The position numbers and the translations under genes are program-made. DNA of 64,000 bases from NCBI RefSeq assembly GCF_030525615.1, contig NZ_JAUNEJ010000002.1:1-64000 (forward strand). Direction: 5' to 3'. Under the pieces are notes generated by a model that saw only the letters and a list, made by a program, of their open reading frames with translations, did no database searches and was not told the DNA's origin. The stretch comes from Cutibacterium sp. (GTDB taxonomy: Bacteria; Actinomycetota; Actinomycetes; Propionibacteriales; Propionibacteriaceae). Shown in pieces: positions 49,092 to 57,300 of this stretch. Position 1 is the first letter of the stretch, and the number at the start of each line of letters is the position of its first letter.

Positions 49092-49729
49092 TGTCTGAAA
49101 TTTCTGCCGCGACCGTTTCCGAATGGCTCAAGGACTACTCGGCGGTCATCTCGGAACACGCGAACGAACTCACTGACTTGGACCGCCAGATCGGCGACGC
49201 AGACCACGGATCGAATATGGCGCGCGGAATGACCGCAGTTGCCGCACTCGACCCAGGGTCCTTCGGCTCTGCCGCCGAATTACTCAAGAAGGCGGGGATG
49301 ACACTGGTCAGCACCGTCGGTGGTGCTTCTGGCCCCCTATATGGCACCTTCTTCCTGCGTCTCTCGACGGTCATCAAAACTGACGGCGAACTCACTGCTC
49401 AGCTGGTCGCTGACGCCCTTGACGCCGGTCTGGCTGGCATTGTGGCGCGCGGTAAGGCTGAGGTCGGCGACAAGACTATGGTCGACGCGCTGTCCCCTGC
49501 CGTCGACGCCGCCAAGAAGGTTGCCGCCGACAGTGGTTCTGCCGCCGACGCCCTTGCCAAGGCAACCGAGGCTGCCAATCAAGGCCGCGACGCAACTATT
49601 GAGCTGGTGGCCCGACGTGGCAGGGCGTCCTATCTGGGCGAAAGAAGCAGGGGCCACCAGGACCCGGGAGCCACCTCGATGGCCCTGCTGGTGGAATCCG
49701 CCGCACGCTGCCTGTCGAAAGCACGATGA
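49091..49729 (+). CDS. dhaL: Dihydroxyacetone kinase subunit DhaL
   Basis: A 212-residue ADP-binding subunit that passes the phosphate to dihydroxyacetone. LTDLDRQIGDADHGSNMARG supplies the Asp residues that hold the two Mg ions with ADP; GGASGPLYGTFF is the second nucleotide block. ATG 49091 overlaps the dhaK stop; ATG 49085 is a possible alternative. Overlaps dhaM by ATGA. Confidence 0.94.
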   Translation: MSEISAATVSEWLKDYSAVISEHANELTDLDRQIGDADHGSNMARGMTAVAALDPGSFGSAAELLKKAGMTLVSTVGGASGPLYGTFFLRLSTVIKTDGELTAQLVADALDAGLAGIVARGKAEVGDKTMVDALSPAVDAAKKVAADSGSAADALAKATEAANQGRDATIELVARRGRASYLGERSRGHQDPGATSMALLVESAARCLSKAR

Positions 49730-50154
49730 TGGGCGAGCCGAATCAGGGAATCGTCATCGTCTCCCACAGCCGATCGCTGGGACAAGCTGCGGCAGAGCTG
49801 GCTTCCCAAATGCTGCCCGGCCCAGATACTCCACGCATTGAGGTTGCCGCCGGTCTCGATGACACCACCTTGGGAACCGACGCAGCTGCGGTAAGCGCCG
49901 CCATCGAGAAAATGAGTGGTTGTGACGGAATCCTGGTGCTGGTCGATTTGGGGTCGGCAATTCTGTCAGCCGAGATGGCCCTGGAATTCCTCGATCCTCA
50001 GATTGCCAGCAAGGTGAAGATTTCCACCGCCCCACTGGTCGAGGGAGCTGTTGTCGCAGCCATTATGGCGTCAACGGGAGCCGACCTGGAGACCGTCGCC
50101 GCCGAAGCGGAGAGGGCTCTCGAGCCGAAGATCTCCCAGCTTTCCAGCGACTGA
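49726..50154 (+). CDS. dhaM: Dihydroxyacetone kinase phosphotransfer subunit DhaM (EIIA-type)
   Basis: A 142-residue protein with a single EIIA-mannose-like domain. The phospho-acceptor His is in IVSHSRSLG, and GTDAAAVSAAI and LVDLGSAILSAEMAL are family blocks. It lacks the HPr and EI-like domains of the E. coli version and so must be phosphorylated by the general PTS protein HPr, as in lactococci. Last gene of the operon. Confidence 0.93.
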   Translation: MMGEPNQGIVIVSHSRSLGQAAAELASQMLPGPDTPRIEVAAGLDDTTLGTDAAAVSAAIEKMSGCDGILVLVDLGSAILSAEMALEFLDPQIASKVKISTAPLVEGAVVAAIMASTGADLETVAAEAERALEPKISQLSSD

Positions 50155-50307
50155 ATTGTTCTGACGGTGGCCTCCGTCTCCACCGGGCACCGCTGTGTGG
50201 TGCTCACGTCAGTGCTGTGTGACATCGCGCGAGCGTGCCTGGGACGCCAGCTCGTGGGCGCAGCCCGAAGACCGTAACCCGAAGACCATCTGCATGTGAC
50301 CGCGCCG

Positions 50308-50766
50308 TCACAACTCCCAGTCGACCAAACCGTTTTGGTTGAGTTCACCATCAGGCCACACCGCCCGCACCACTCCCGCAGCCGCGAGCGCTTTTCGACA
50401 TCCTGGGCACGGTTTGTCGGTGACATAGGCCGTCGCGCCGGGGGTGTCACGAGTGGCGAAGAGCAGGGCATTCACCTCGGCATGAATAGCGATGCAGAAT
50501 CCCGGGGAGCCGGGAACATCGTAGTCAGAGAAGGCCGGCACCTCCCCGTACCCCAACCGACCGCGCGGGCAGGCTCCCTCCAGACAGTCTGGACGTCCGG
50601 GAGCGGCACCGTTGTAGCCGGTGGCGATGATCCGGTGTTCATGGACGAGGAGGGCACCCACGCGACGCCGGGTGCATTTGGCTCGGGCCGCGACGGCCTC
50701 AGCTATGCCCAGGAAGTACTCGTCCCAATCGGGCACCGTCACAACCTTGCCGTTAACCTCGGCCAT
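50308..50766 (-). CDS. Deoxycytidylate (dCMP) deaminase
   Basis: A 152-residue zinc deaminase. ATG 50766 has AAAGGAG seven bases before it. HAEVNALL gives the first zinc ligand and the catalytic Glu, and PCPGC the two cysteines. GYNGAAPGRPDC is the dCMP deaminase block, and the intervening Cys- and His-containing insertion (CLEGACPRG) fits the family's extra zinc site. It would make dUMP for thymidylate synthesis. Convergent with dhaM. Confidence 0.88.
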   Translation of the reverse strand: MAEVNGKVVTVPDWDEYFLGIAEAVAARAKCTRRRVGALLVHEHRIIATGYNGAAPGRPDCLEGACPRGRLGYGEVPAFSDYDVPGSPGFCIAIHAEVNALLFATRDTPGATAYVTDKPCPGCRKALAAAGVVRAVWPDGELNQNGLVDWEL

Positions 50767-50877
50767 GTCAGGCTCCTTTCTCTCGGTTACCATCCGGCTT
50801 CTGCCATCGTGCGCGGACATACACCATCGCGTGCGGACCTACATGACCGACCCTAGTCATGGCCTACCACAGCGGAG

Positions 50878-51813
50878 TCAGACGTCCATGTCCTCATAGG
50901 ACCGAGGATCCTCGATCGGTTCCAGGTGAGCGGTGACCCGCATTTCAGGCCATTCCCCGAGGATCTCGTCAATAAGATCCTCCATGGCGTCATGGCCTTG
51001 TTTGACCGTCCATGACCCCGGCACGAGCATGTGGAACTCAAGAAAGCGTCGGTACCCGGCTTCCCGAGTACGCACCGCATGGAATCTGATGTGGTCGTTG
51101 GAATGGGCGTCCAAAAAAGCCCGAATTGCCTGGTTGTCCTCCTGAGGCAAGGACACGTCGAGCAGAGCCGTGCCGGATTGTCCGACCAGCTTGGCCCCGG
51201 TAACGAGGACGTTCACGCCTACTGCGAAAGCAACGATCGGGTCGAGACGCTGCCAACCGGTCAGCCACACCAGCCCAACCCCCGCCAGGACTCCGACCGA
51301 GGTCCATACATCGGTCAGCAGGTGTTTTCCATCGGCGATGAGGGTCATGGAGCGACGCCGACGACCATTCTTGAGCAGCACCCACGAGACCAGGCCGTTG
51401 ACGACCGAGGCCAGCACTGAGACCAGCAAGCCAATCCCCACTGATTCGATGGGACGTGGAGTGAGGAATCGCTGAATCGCGGTGTAGATGATGACGGCAG
51501 CTGCGATGAAAATCATCATGCCCTCGGCGCCAGCGGAAAAATACTCTGCCTTCGAGTGTCCGAAGTGATGATTTTTGTCCGGCGGGCGAATCGAGACCTT
51601 GAGGGCGACCAACGCGAGGATCGCGGCGACGAGATTGACGAGGGATTCCGCAGCGTCTGACAGCAGCCCGACTGACCCGGTGATACGCCAAGCGAGAGTT
51701 TTCAACAAGATTGTGACGGTGGCAGCGGCGATCGACAGCCATGCGAAACGACTGAGATCTTCCGGTGGCTGGTGCCGAGGCGGCACCTGGGAAATGTCAG
51801 AAATTGTCGTCAC
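50878..51813 (-). CDS. Cation diffusion facilitator family transporter
   Basis: A 311-residue antiporter for divalent metal. GTG 51813 is taken as start since the upstream extension has no membrane or family content; a ribosome binding site is weak. Six membrane segments lie in the first about 200 residues; metal ligands are expected in LLSDAAES of segment 2 and DGKHLLTDVWTS of segment 5. A His-rich DKNHHFGHSKAE loop and a C-terminal cytoplasmic ferredoxin-like domain follow the family plan. Metal (Zn, Fe, Mn or Co) not decidable. Divergent from the patatin gene. Confidence 0.87.
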   Translation of the reverse strand: MTTISDISQVPPRHQPPEDLSRFAWLSIAAATVTILLKTLAWRITGSVGLLSDAAESLVNLVAAILALVALKVSIRPPDKNHHFGHSKAEYFSAGAEGMMIFIAAAVIIYTAIQRFLTPRPIESVGIGLLVSVLASVVNGLVSWVLLKNGRRRRSMTLIADGKHLLTDVWTSVGVLAGVGLVWLTGWQRLDPIVAFAVGVNVLVTGAKLVGQSGTALLDVSLPQEDNQAIRAFLDAHSNDHIRFHAVRTREAGYRRFLEFHMLVPGSWTVKQGHDAMEDLIDEILGEWPEMRVTAHLEPIEDPRSYEDMDV

Positions 51814-51884
51814 TGAACCATTGTCCCAGCTTGTCGGCGACAGTTCGAACCGTAGCGGCTGGCTGCCACCCTTAGGATCGAGGC

Positions 51885-53387
51885 ATGGAACTTCCCTCAT
51901 GGCTCGGCATTCCCACCCTCGCATTCGGACTCGGAAGCCGAACCCCTCGGCAGGGTCTTGTCCTTGCTGGCGGCGGGTCGAAGGCCTCCTTTCAGATGGG
52001 GGCACTGCGGCACCTCTACGACGTCGTTGGTATCGCACCCACCGCAATGGCAGCCACCTCAGCCGGATCGATCGTGGCCTGTACCCTGGCCCAGTGGGCC
52101 GACCCGGCCAAGCAGGCGGTCGCATTGCGCCAGTTGGAGACAATGTGGCTGGCGATGACCGACCAGTCCGATATGTTCACACCCCGGGCGTGGTTTGCCA
52201 GATTGTTGGAGAAGGGCCCGGAATGGATGTCCCTGCTCAATCGGGAGGCAACCAAGTCGAAGAGCTCGCGTCCGTGGCTGAGCCTGCCCTTCCACCGAGG
52301 TGAAGAACAGACGAAGGTCCCCGACCCCACAGAACCAGTTGCTGGCCGTGACGACGACCGTCTCACCGGCCAGGCGCGGACCTTGGAGATCGCCACCCGC
52401 GACGACCCCATTTCCACCGATTCCTGGACGCCAGGGGTCGTCCTGCAATTGTTGTCTGCCTTGTCTCGGCTAAGTCTGGATGGTGGGGACATTTCCACCA
52501 TCGTGCGGGGGGCCGAGACGTCAGCGTCAACCTACCGGGCTGGCCCCATCCTGGCGAAACTGCTCGATCGAGACTTCTTCAAGTCCGAATTGCTGGCGAC
52601 CTCCGGGGTTTCGGTCCGGATTGCCACGGTTGCGCTGGAATCCGGGGAATTGCGCTACATGACTGAATCCGGCGAGCTCGTCGACCGGGACAATAACCCC
52701 ATTGGTTCCTCGACCTTCGATGTCTCCCGTGGAGTACTCGCGTCGTGCTCAATTCCAGGGGTGTTCCGGCCGGTCGACCTTGACGGGGAGCACTACGTTG
52801 ACGGCGGCCTGCGGGAAAACGTGCCCGCTGAGATGGCGATTGGTCATCTCGGCGTCACGAACCCGTATGTCATCACCTGTTCGCCACAGGGAGCGAGCAG
52901 AAAGTCTGATTTCGGCTCGCGCAACATGCTTGACCTGGTGACCAGATCGGTGTCGATTCTGACCGACGAGACCGAGCGAGACGAGGTGGCCTATGCCCTC
53001 AATGCCGGTGCGGTCGTCATTGGCCCGGAAATCTCCGTTCACGACTCCATGACCGTTGATCCTGGCTTGCTGCGCATTAACCGCGATTACGGCTGGATGT
53101 GCTCGGCCGAGAAGCACGTCAAGGCCAGTTCTGACGACCACGAGCTCATCAAGGACGCGGTTCGCACCCGGATGCGCGGTTGGGAGTTGGAGCAGGCGTG
53201 GCTCAAACAGGAGGCCACCCGCGACGAGATGGACGAAATGCAGCAGGTCAAAGATCATCTGCGTGACGTCGCGGCTCGGATGTCCGATGACCTAGCTCCC
53301 GAGGGTATTGAAAGGTGGGGACGGGTGTTGGAGGGCCATGGGCACCCGGCAGCTCCCGAGAACGTCGTCATCCCCTGGCAGGTGTAA
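51885..53387 (+). CDS. Patatin-like phospholipase
   Basis: A 500-residue protein. LVLAGGGSKASFQMGAL is the oxyanion-hole block. The nucleophile Ser59 lies in ATSAGS, where Ala takes the first Gly of the usual GxSxG. Asp306 in DGGLRENVP completes the catalytic dyad. The 247-residue separation is longer than usual because of a polar insertion at about residues 95-170. The C-terminal 120 residues are charged and predicted helical. No signal peptide, so probably cytoplasmic. The role may be lipid turnover. Confidence 0.85.
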   Translation: MELPSWLGIPTLAFGLGSRTPRQGLVLAGGGSKASFQMGALRHLYDVVGIAPTAMAATSAGSIVACTLAQWADPAKQAVALRQLETMWLAMTDQSDMFTPRAWFARLLEKGPEWMSLLNREATKSKSSRPWLSLPFHRGEEQTKVPDPTEPVAGRDDDRLTGQARTLEIATRDDPISTDSWTPGVVLQLLSALSRLSLDGGDISTIVRGAETSASTYRAGPILAKLLDRDFFKSELLATSGVSVRIATVALESGELRYMTESGELVDRDNNPIGSSTFDVSRGVLASCSIPGVFRPVDLDGEHYVDGGLRENVPAEMAIGHLGVTNPYVITCSPQGASRKSDFGSRNMLDLVTRSVSILTDETERDEVAYALNAGAVVIGPEISVHDSMTVDPGLLRINRDYGWMCSAEKHVKASSDDHELIKDAVRTRMRGWELEQAWLKQEATRDEMDEMQQVKDHLRDVAARMSDDLAPEGIERWGRVLEGHGHPAAPENVVIPWQV

Positions 53388-53429
53388 ATCCCGGCGGCGA
53401 AGGGTTTACCGCCGTCGCGGCGTCAGATC

Positions 53430-54209
53430 TCACAGAAGATCGCGAAGGTCCGCCACCGAATCGAGAATAATGTTCGGACGGTAGGGGTACTGGTTGACGT
53501 CCTCACGCTTGGTAATACCCGAAAGCACTAGAACAGTCAGCAGGCCAGCCTCCATACCGGCAACCATGTCGGTATCCATTCGATCACCGATCATGGCGGT
53601 CGTCTCGGAATGAGCCTCAATGCGGTTCAACGCGGAACGAAACATCATCGGGTTCGGCTTTCCGACGATGTACGGCTTGTGTTTCGAGGCAGCCTCGATC
53701 ATCGACGCGACAGCACCCGTCGCGGGCAGCGGCCCCTCCTTGCTCGGACCAGTGGCATCGGGGTTGGTGCAGATGAAGCGTGCCCCGTCAACAATGAATC
53801 GGACGGCCTTGGTGATGGCCTCGAAGGAGTAGGTACGAGTCTCACCGAGGACGACGTAATCAGGGTCGGTGTCGGTGAGGATGAATCCGGCCTCGTGCAG
53901 GGCCGTCGTCAAACCGGCTTCACCAATGACGTAGAGACGTGCGCCGGGTTGCTGGTCAGCCAGGAAATGCGCGGTTGCAAGAGCGGAGGTCCAGATGTTG
54001 TCCTCGGGCACCGTCAAGCCGGAGGTCTGCATCCGGGCGGCAAGGTCACGCGGGGTGAAGATCGAGTTGTTGGTCAGGACCAGGAACCGCTTCGAGGTGT
54101 CGACCCATCGATTAATGAGATCGCTGGCACCAGGCACCTCATGGTTCTCGTGGACGAGCACGCCGTCCATGTCGGTCAGCCAGCACTCGATGTCTGCGGG
54201 ATCTCTCAT
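53430..54209 (-). CDS. HAD-IIA family phosphatase (NagD-like)
   Basis: A 259-residue haloacid dehalogenase-type phosphatase. DMDGVLVHEN is motif I with the nucleophilic Asp, LTNNS is motif II with Thr-Asn-Asn typical of subfamily IIA, KPNPMMF contains the motif III Lys, and MIGDRMDTDMV is motif IV. The C2 cap lies in between. It is likely a phosphatase for small phosphosugars or nucleotides. Convergent with the patatin gene. Confidence 0.88.
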   Translation of the reverse strand: MRDPADIECWLTDMDGVLVHENHEVPGASDLINRWVDTSKRFLVLTNNSIFTPRDLAARMQTSGLTVPEDNIWTSALATAHFLADQQPGARLYVIGEAGLTTALHEAGFILTDTDPDYVVLGETRTYSFEAITKAVRFIVDGARFICTNPDATGPSKEGPLPATGAVASMIEAASKHKPYIVGKPNPMMFRSALNRIEAHSETTAMIGDRMDTDMVAGMEAGLLTVLVLSGITKREDVNQYPYRPNIILDSVADLRDLL

Positions 54210-54356
54210 ACGACCAAGACTATCTTTGCCTAAGCCTACGCGAGGTCAGCCTTGGGCAAAGAGAACCTCTGTGCACTCGAAATCCACCAGTGCGGCACGA
54301 TATCCACCGGCAATCCACCGGCAATCCATCGGCATCTCGCCGGTTTCGTAACCAAG

Positions 54357-54430
54357 TGCCCCCACTGGGACTCGAACCCAGGACCCGCGGATTAAAAGTC
54401 CGCTGCTCTAACCACCTGAGCTACGGGGGC
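54357..54430 (-). tRNA. tRNA-Lys (anticodon TTT)
   Basis: A 74-base cloverleaf on the minus strand. The acceptor stem is GCCCCCG paired with TGGGGGC (one G-T pair), the anticodon loop is CTTTTAA, the T-loop is TTCGAGT, and the discriminator is A. CCA is not encoded. Confidence 0.95.
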
Positions 54431-54888
54431 CCCTTCAGTGTAGCGAAGCACTCATGACAGTGCGACATCGAGCGAGCAACCGCGACATCCACTTCTGTCC
54501 AACACCGTTTCTACGACGATGGCTGCTCCAAACGTCAACCACTACTTCAGAGTTGGCAAAAAACTCTCAGACTCCTCTTCGAGACGACGCCAACCTCCCA
54601 GACCTCATTCAATACCAATGGAATCATACCTAGCCAAAGCCGTTTAGGGTGGCATTAGTAATCTTTTTGAATACCAAATAACAACTTTGAGATTCTCAGC
54701 CTTTTGTCGGCGTGTCGCATTGACGTTGACAACGCAAACAGTCCGCGCGAGTGGACTAAGACGATTTCACCGCCTTGAATTGCCCTTGTCACGAGAGGAG
54801 TTCCTAGTTGGGTCGGTGGACGGATCCGGGGAAGAGCTAGGAGTTCCTCGTACCGAGGCGGGTCCACACGCCGGAAGGAGTCAGTTCC
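54431..54888 (+). other. 458-bp intergenic region with structured leader of the SH3b protein
   Basis: No gene is supported. The left part (54431-54700) is AT-rich and must contain the promoter of the SH3b gene, though no clear boxes were assigned. The right part forms strong secondary structure and is listed separately. Confidence 0.5.
54740..54849 (+). promoter_or_regulatory. Structured 5' leader RNA of the SH3b wall protein, possible riboswitch
   Basis: A hairpin AGTCC/GGACT lies at 54740-54756. A 13-bp helix is formed by GAGGAGTTCCTAG (54795-54807) and CTAGGAGTTCCTC (54837-54849); all 13 pairs form in RNA, two of them as G-U wobbles. The helix closes about 40 bases before the start codon. 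Actinobacterial wall-hydrolase genes are often controlled by c-di-AMP riboswitches, so that class is the first to test, but I cannot match its conserved core here. Confidence 0.4.
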
Positions 54889-56295
54889 ATGGGTGTAGTG
54901 CGCCCACTTCGAGCCGGGGTCGCGACCTTGGCCACCGCTGGTCTCGCCATCGGCGGAAGTCAAATGTTCATCTCCCAGGCACAAGCCTCCCAGAATTCAG
55001 TAACCGCTCGGGTGTCTGCTCGCACCGCTGTCAACATCAGGGCGCAGGCAAAACCGGGTTCCACGATCCTCGGCGTCCTCGATAGGGGTCAGCAACTCAA
55101 TCAGATTGGCCTTCCGGTTAACGGCTGGGTGCCCGTCTCCTACCGTGGAAAGACCGGCTACATCGACCGCCACTACCTGTCCTCAGTGGTGTTGCGCTCT
55201 TCGGCGTCGAGTTCCTCTTCGTCCTCGGCGTCACAGTCGTCGGTCGGTATCGCTCAGGCGACGACCTACGTCAACGTGCGAGCCGGGCACTCGGTCAACT
55301 CCGCCAAAGTGGGCCTACTCAGCCCTGGTCAGAAGGTCAGCCTCACTGGCCAGACCTCCCAGGGATTCAGTCAGGTGGTCTACAACGGCGCGCACCGCTG
55401 GGTAGCGTCCCGCTACCTCAGCACCTCCGGCGGCACGACCAGCGCCAAGAAGACCCAAACCAAGACCGTCTACACCACCGCCAACCTCAACCTACGCAAA
55501 GGCTCCTCAACCAGCGCCGCCATCTACACCACCGCCCCCAAAGGCACAGCCCTCACAACCACCGGACGCACCACCTCCGGATGGACCCAAATCACCTACA
55601 AAGGCCACACCCTGTGGGCCTCCAACCAATACCTCAGCACCTCCAAGGCCACCAGCAGCGCCAAGAAGACCCACACCAAGACCGTCTACACCACCGCCAA
55701 CCTCAACCTACGCAAAGGCTCCTCAACCAGCGCCGCCATCTACACCACCGCCCCCAAAGGCACAGCCCTCACAACCACCGGACGCACCACCTCCGGATGG
55801 ACCCAAATCACCTACAAAGGCCACACCCTGTGGGCCTCCAACCAATACCTGAGCACCTCCAAGGCCAGAAGCAACACGGCGTCCACCGGCTCTCTTAAGT
55901 CGATCCCTAATTCATGGAGCCGCCTCATTAAGGGCGATTCCCAAGGTCTCATCGGCCTTCGGCCCAGCTCGGTGCGCATCGTCAACGACGTCGTGCGGCA
56001 CTTCCCACAGATCTCGACGATCTACGGTGTGCGCTCAGATCCCTACCCGGACCATCCGTCCGGCCACGCCGTCGACCTCATGCTCCCGCACTACAAGAGC
56101 AACCAGGACCTCGGCTACAAGATCGCCAACTACTACAAAGCCCACGCCGATGAGCTTGGCGTGCAGTACATCATCTTCCACCAGAAGATCTGGAACGTGT
56201 CCCGTGACAGCGAGGGATGGCGGCCCATGGAGGATCGTGGCGGCGACACTGCCAACCACATGGATCACGTCCACATCACCTCGATATCGGACTGA
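54889..56295 (+). CDS. Secreted SH3b-repeat protein with C-terminal peptidase-like domain
   Basis: A 468-residue exported protein. ATG 54889 has CGGAAGGAG upstream. The signal peptide ends near AQAS (residue about 34). Four SH3b domains follow (about 40-100, 115-178, 190-255, 262-327), each with the pattern LNLRKGSSTSAA...G..L...GR..GW.QI...G; they usually bind cell wall. Domains 3 and 4 are almost identical. The C-terminal 140 residues carry HPSGHAVDLM and HMDHVHI, likely metal ligands as in VanY/ARB-07466-like domains. It could be a wall-cleaving or wall-binding enzyme. A good terminator follows. Confidence 0.82.
   Translation: MGVVRPLRAGVATLATAGLAIGGSQMFISQAQASQNSVTARVSARTAVNIRAQAKPGSTILGVLDRGQQLNQIGLPVNGWVPVSYRGKTGYIDRHYLSSVVLRSSASSSSSSSASQSSVGIAQATTYVNVRAGHSVNSAKVGLLSPGQKVSLTGQTSQGFSQVVYNGAHRWVASRYLSTSGGTTSAKKTQTKTVYTTANLNLRKGSSTSAAIYTTAPKGTALTTTGRTTSGWTQITYKGHTLWASNQYLSTSKATSSAKKTHTKTVYTTANLNLRKGSSTSAAIYTTAPKGTALTTTGRTTSGWTQITYKGHTLWASNQYLSTSKARSNTASTGSLKSIPNSWSRLIKGDSQGLIGLRPSSVRIVNDVVRHFPQISTIYGVRSDPYPDHPSGHAVDLMLPHYKSNQDLGYKIANYYKAHADELGVQYIIFHQKIWNVSRDSEGWRPMEDRGGDTANHMDHVHITSISD
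55441..55656 (+). repeat. 216-bp tandem repeat in SH3b gene, unit 1
   Basis: The unit encodes one 72-residue SH3b domain and its linker. Over about 200 bases it differs from the next unit at only two positions that I could find, plus the last few bases. Flanking SH3b domains 1 and 2 are much more diverged. Confidence 0.85.
55657..55872 (+). repeat. 216-bp tandem repeat in SH3b gene, unit 2
   Basis: Second unit; exact offset 216 bases, so reading frame is kept whatever the copy number. The differences seen are one A/C change near the start and one C/G change near the end; the last bases diverge into the C-terminal domain linker. Confidence 0.85.
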
Positions 56296-56320
56296 TGAGC
56301 CGATAATTCCTTGACGTGAC

Positions 56321-56362
56321 GATCGGGCGGGAGCGAGCAGGTTCCCGCCCGATCTCCTCCTC
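56321..56362 (+). terminator. Terminator of the SH3b gene
   Basis: GATCGGGCGGGA (56321-56332) pairs perfectly with TCCCGCCCGATC (56343-56354) across a 10-base loop, followed by a pyrimidine tract TCCTCCTCT. The T-run is weak but the stem is very stable. Confidence 0.65.
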
Positions 56363-56490
56363 TACCCCCAAAATCCGCCGCTACAAGGCCGCTCCGAGCC
56401 ACCTGAACCCCCAGGATTTCCTGCGAACGGCACCACCCGGATATGATGGCCCAGTTCGACTGATCGCCATCACTGATGTGCCTTCGTCGA

Positions 56491-56563
56491 GTCCCGGTCG
56501 TCCAGAGGCCTAGGACACCGCCCTTTCAAGGCGGCAACGCGGGTTCGAATCCCGTCCGGGATA
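56491..56563 (+). tRNA. tRNA-Glu (anticodon TTC)
   Basis: A 73-base cloverleaf. The acceptor is GTCCCGG with CCGGGAT (G-T at the first pair), the anticodon loop CTTTCAA, T-loop TTCGAAT, discriminator A. CCA is not encoded. Confidence 0.95.
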
Positions 56564-56570
56564 CGTCACG

Positions 56571-56604
56571 AAGATCCCGTACCCAGTCCGGTACGGGATC
56601 TTTT
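56571..56604 (+). terminator. Terminator of tRNA-Glu
   Basis: AAGATCCCGTACC (56571-56583) and GGTACGGGATCTT (56590-56602) form a perfect 13-bp stem with a 6-base loop, ending in TTTTC. This is a classic rho-independent terminator. Confidence 0.88.
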
Positions 56605-56827
56605 CATGTCCTGCGGCGGCTATTTCGCGTGAGACCCTCGCCACCATCCGTACCCTGTTCGCTTGAGGTGAACACAAGAGTCTGCCACCCAGCGTCTTCA
56701 AAAAAGCTAAACTCCCTAGTCAGCAGGTCTTTGAATGCCAAGCCTGGACTCGATTTCCCTTACACCCCAAAACCTTGCTATATTTTTCGAGCTGCCTGAG
56801 GCAGCGGTCAAAGCTCGAAAGAGCCAA

Positions 56828-56901
56828 GGCCCCGTAGCGCAGTTGGTTAGCGCGCCGCCCTGTCACGGCGGAGGTCGTGGGTTCAAGTCCCATCGGGGTC
56901 G
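56828..56901 (+). tRNA. tRNA-Asp (anticodon GTC)
   Basis: A 74-base cloverleaf. The acceptor is GGCCCCG with CGGGGTC, the anticodon loop CTGTCAC, T-loop TTCAAGT, discriminator G, as expected for tRNA-Asp. Confidence 0.95.
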
Positions 56902-56906
56902 CTGAG

Positions 56907-56932
56907 GCGGTGATGAGGGCATCACCGCTTTC
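56907..56932 (+). terminator. Terminator of tRNA-Asp
   Basis: GCGGTGAT and ATCACCGC form a perfect 8-bp stem with a 6-base loop, followed by TTTCG. Confidence 0.65.
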
Positions 56933-56962
56933 GTGTTCATGAGACCTTTACATGGACACGTT

Positions 56963-57036
56963 GGCCGGGTAGCTCAGCTGGTAGTAGCGTTCGCCTGAAA
57001 AGTGAAAGGTCACCGGTTCGACCCCGGTCCCGGCCA
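56963..57036 (+). tRNA. tRNA-Phe (anticodon GAA)
   Basis: A 74-base cloverleaf. The acceptor is GGCCGGG with CCCGGCC, the anticodon loop CTGAAAA, T-loop TTCGACC, discriminator A. The D-loop (AGCTGGTAGTAGC) is one base longer than usual. A GGGCC/GGCCC dyad around 57062-57075 may end the transcript. Confidence 0.93.
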
Positions 57037-57110
57037 CCTCAGAAATTCCTGCGATTCACCAGGGCCTGACGGCCCCGTCCTGATTCCTACTGCTATTTGC
57101 TAGATCTCTT

Positions 57111-57149
57111 GTACGGTTCACCTGTACAGCTCACCAGTACGGTTACCCC
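57111..57149. repeat. Degenerate 13-bp direct repeat, three units
   Basis: GTACGGTTCACCT, GTACAGCTCACCA and GTACGGTTACCCC follow each other at exact 13-base spacing between tRNA-Phe and the hydrolase gene. No function can be assigned. Confidence 0.4.
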
Positions 57150-57300
57150 TGGGACTTCACCGCCGCGTCGTAGGCAGCTCCAACCGCCTATCACGGCCTC
57201 AACTCGGCCTCACGGCTCTCAACCCTCGGTACGCCGCAGTAAAGCTACACCGGTCAGGACAGGAACGTGTCGTAACCGCCCCCAAAGCCGCGATGAGAGG

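Noticed and set aside
54300-54335. Short repeated ATCCACCGGCA elements before tRNA-Lys
   Set aside because: Only three imperfect units of about 11 bases; too short to claim a function or an attachment site.
55441-55872. Tandem repeats considered as a CRISPR-like array
   Set aside because: The unit is 216 bp, in frame, and encodes an SH3b domain; there are no short repeats with unique spacers.
54357-57036. tRNA genes considered as integration sites of a mobile element
   Set aside because: No integrase, no duplicated tRNA 3' end and no phage-like genes were seen near them.
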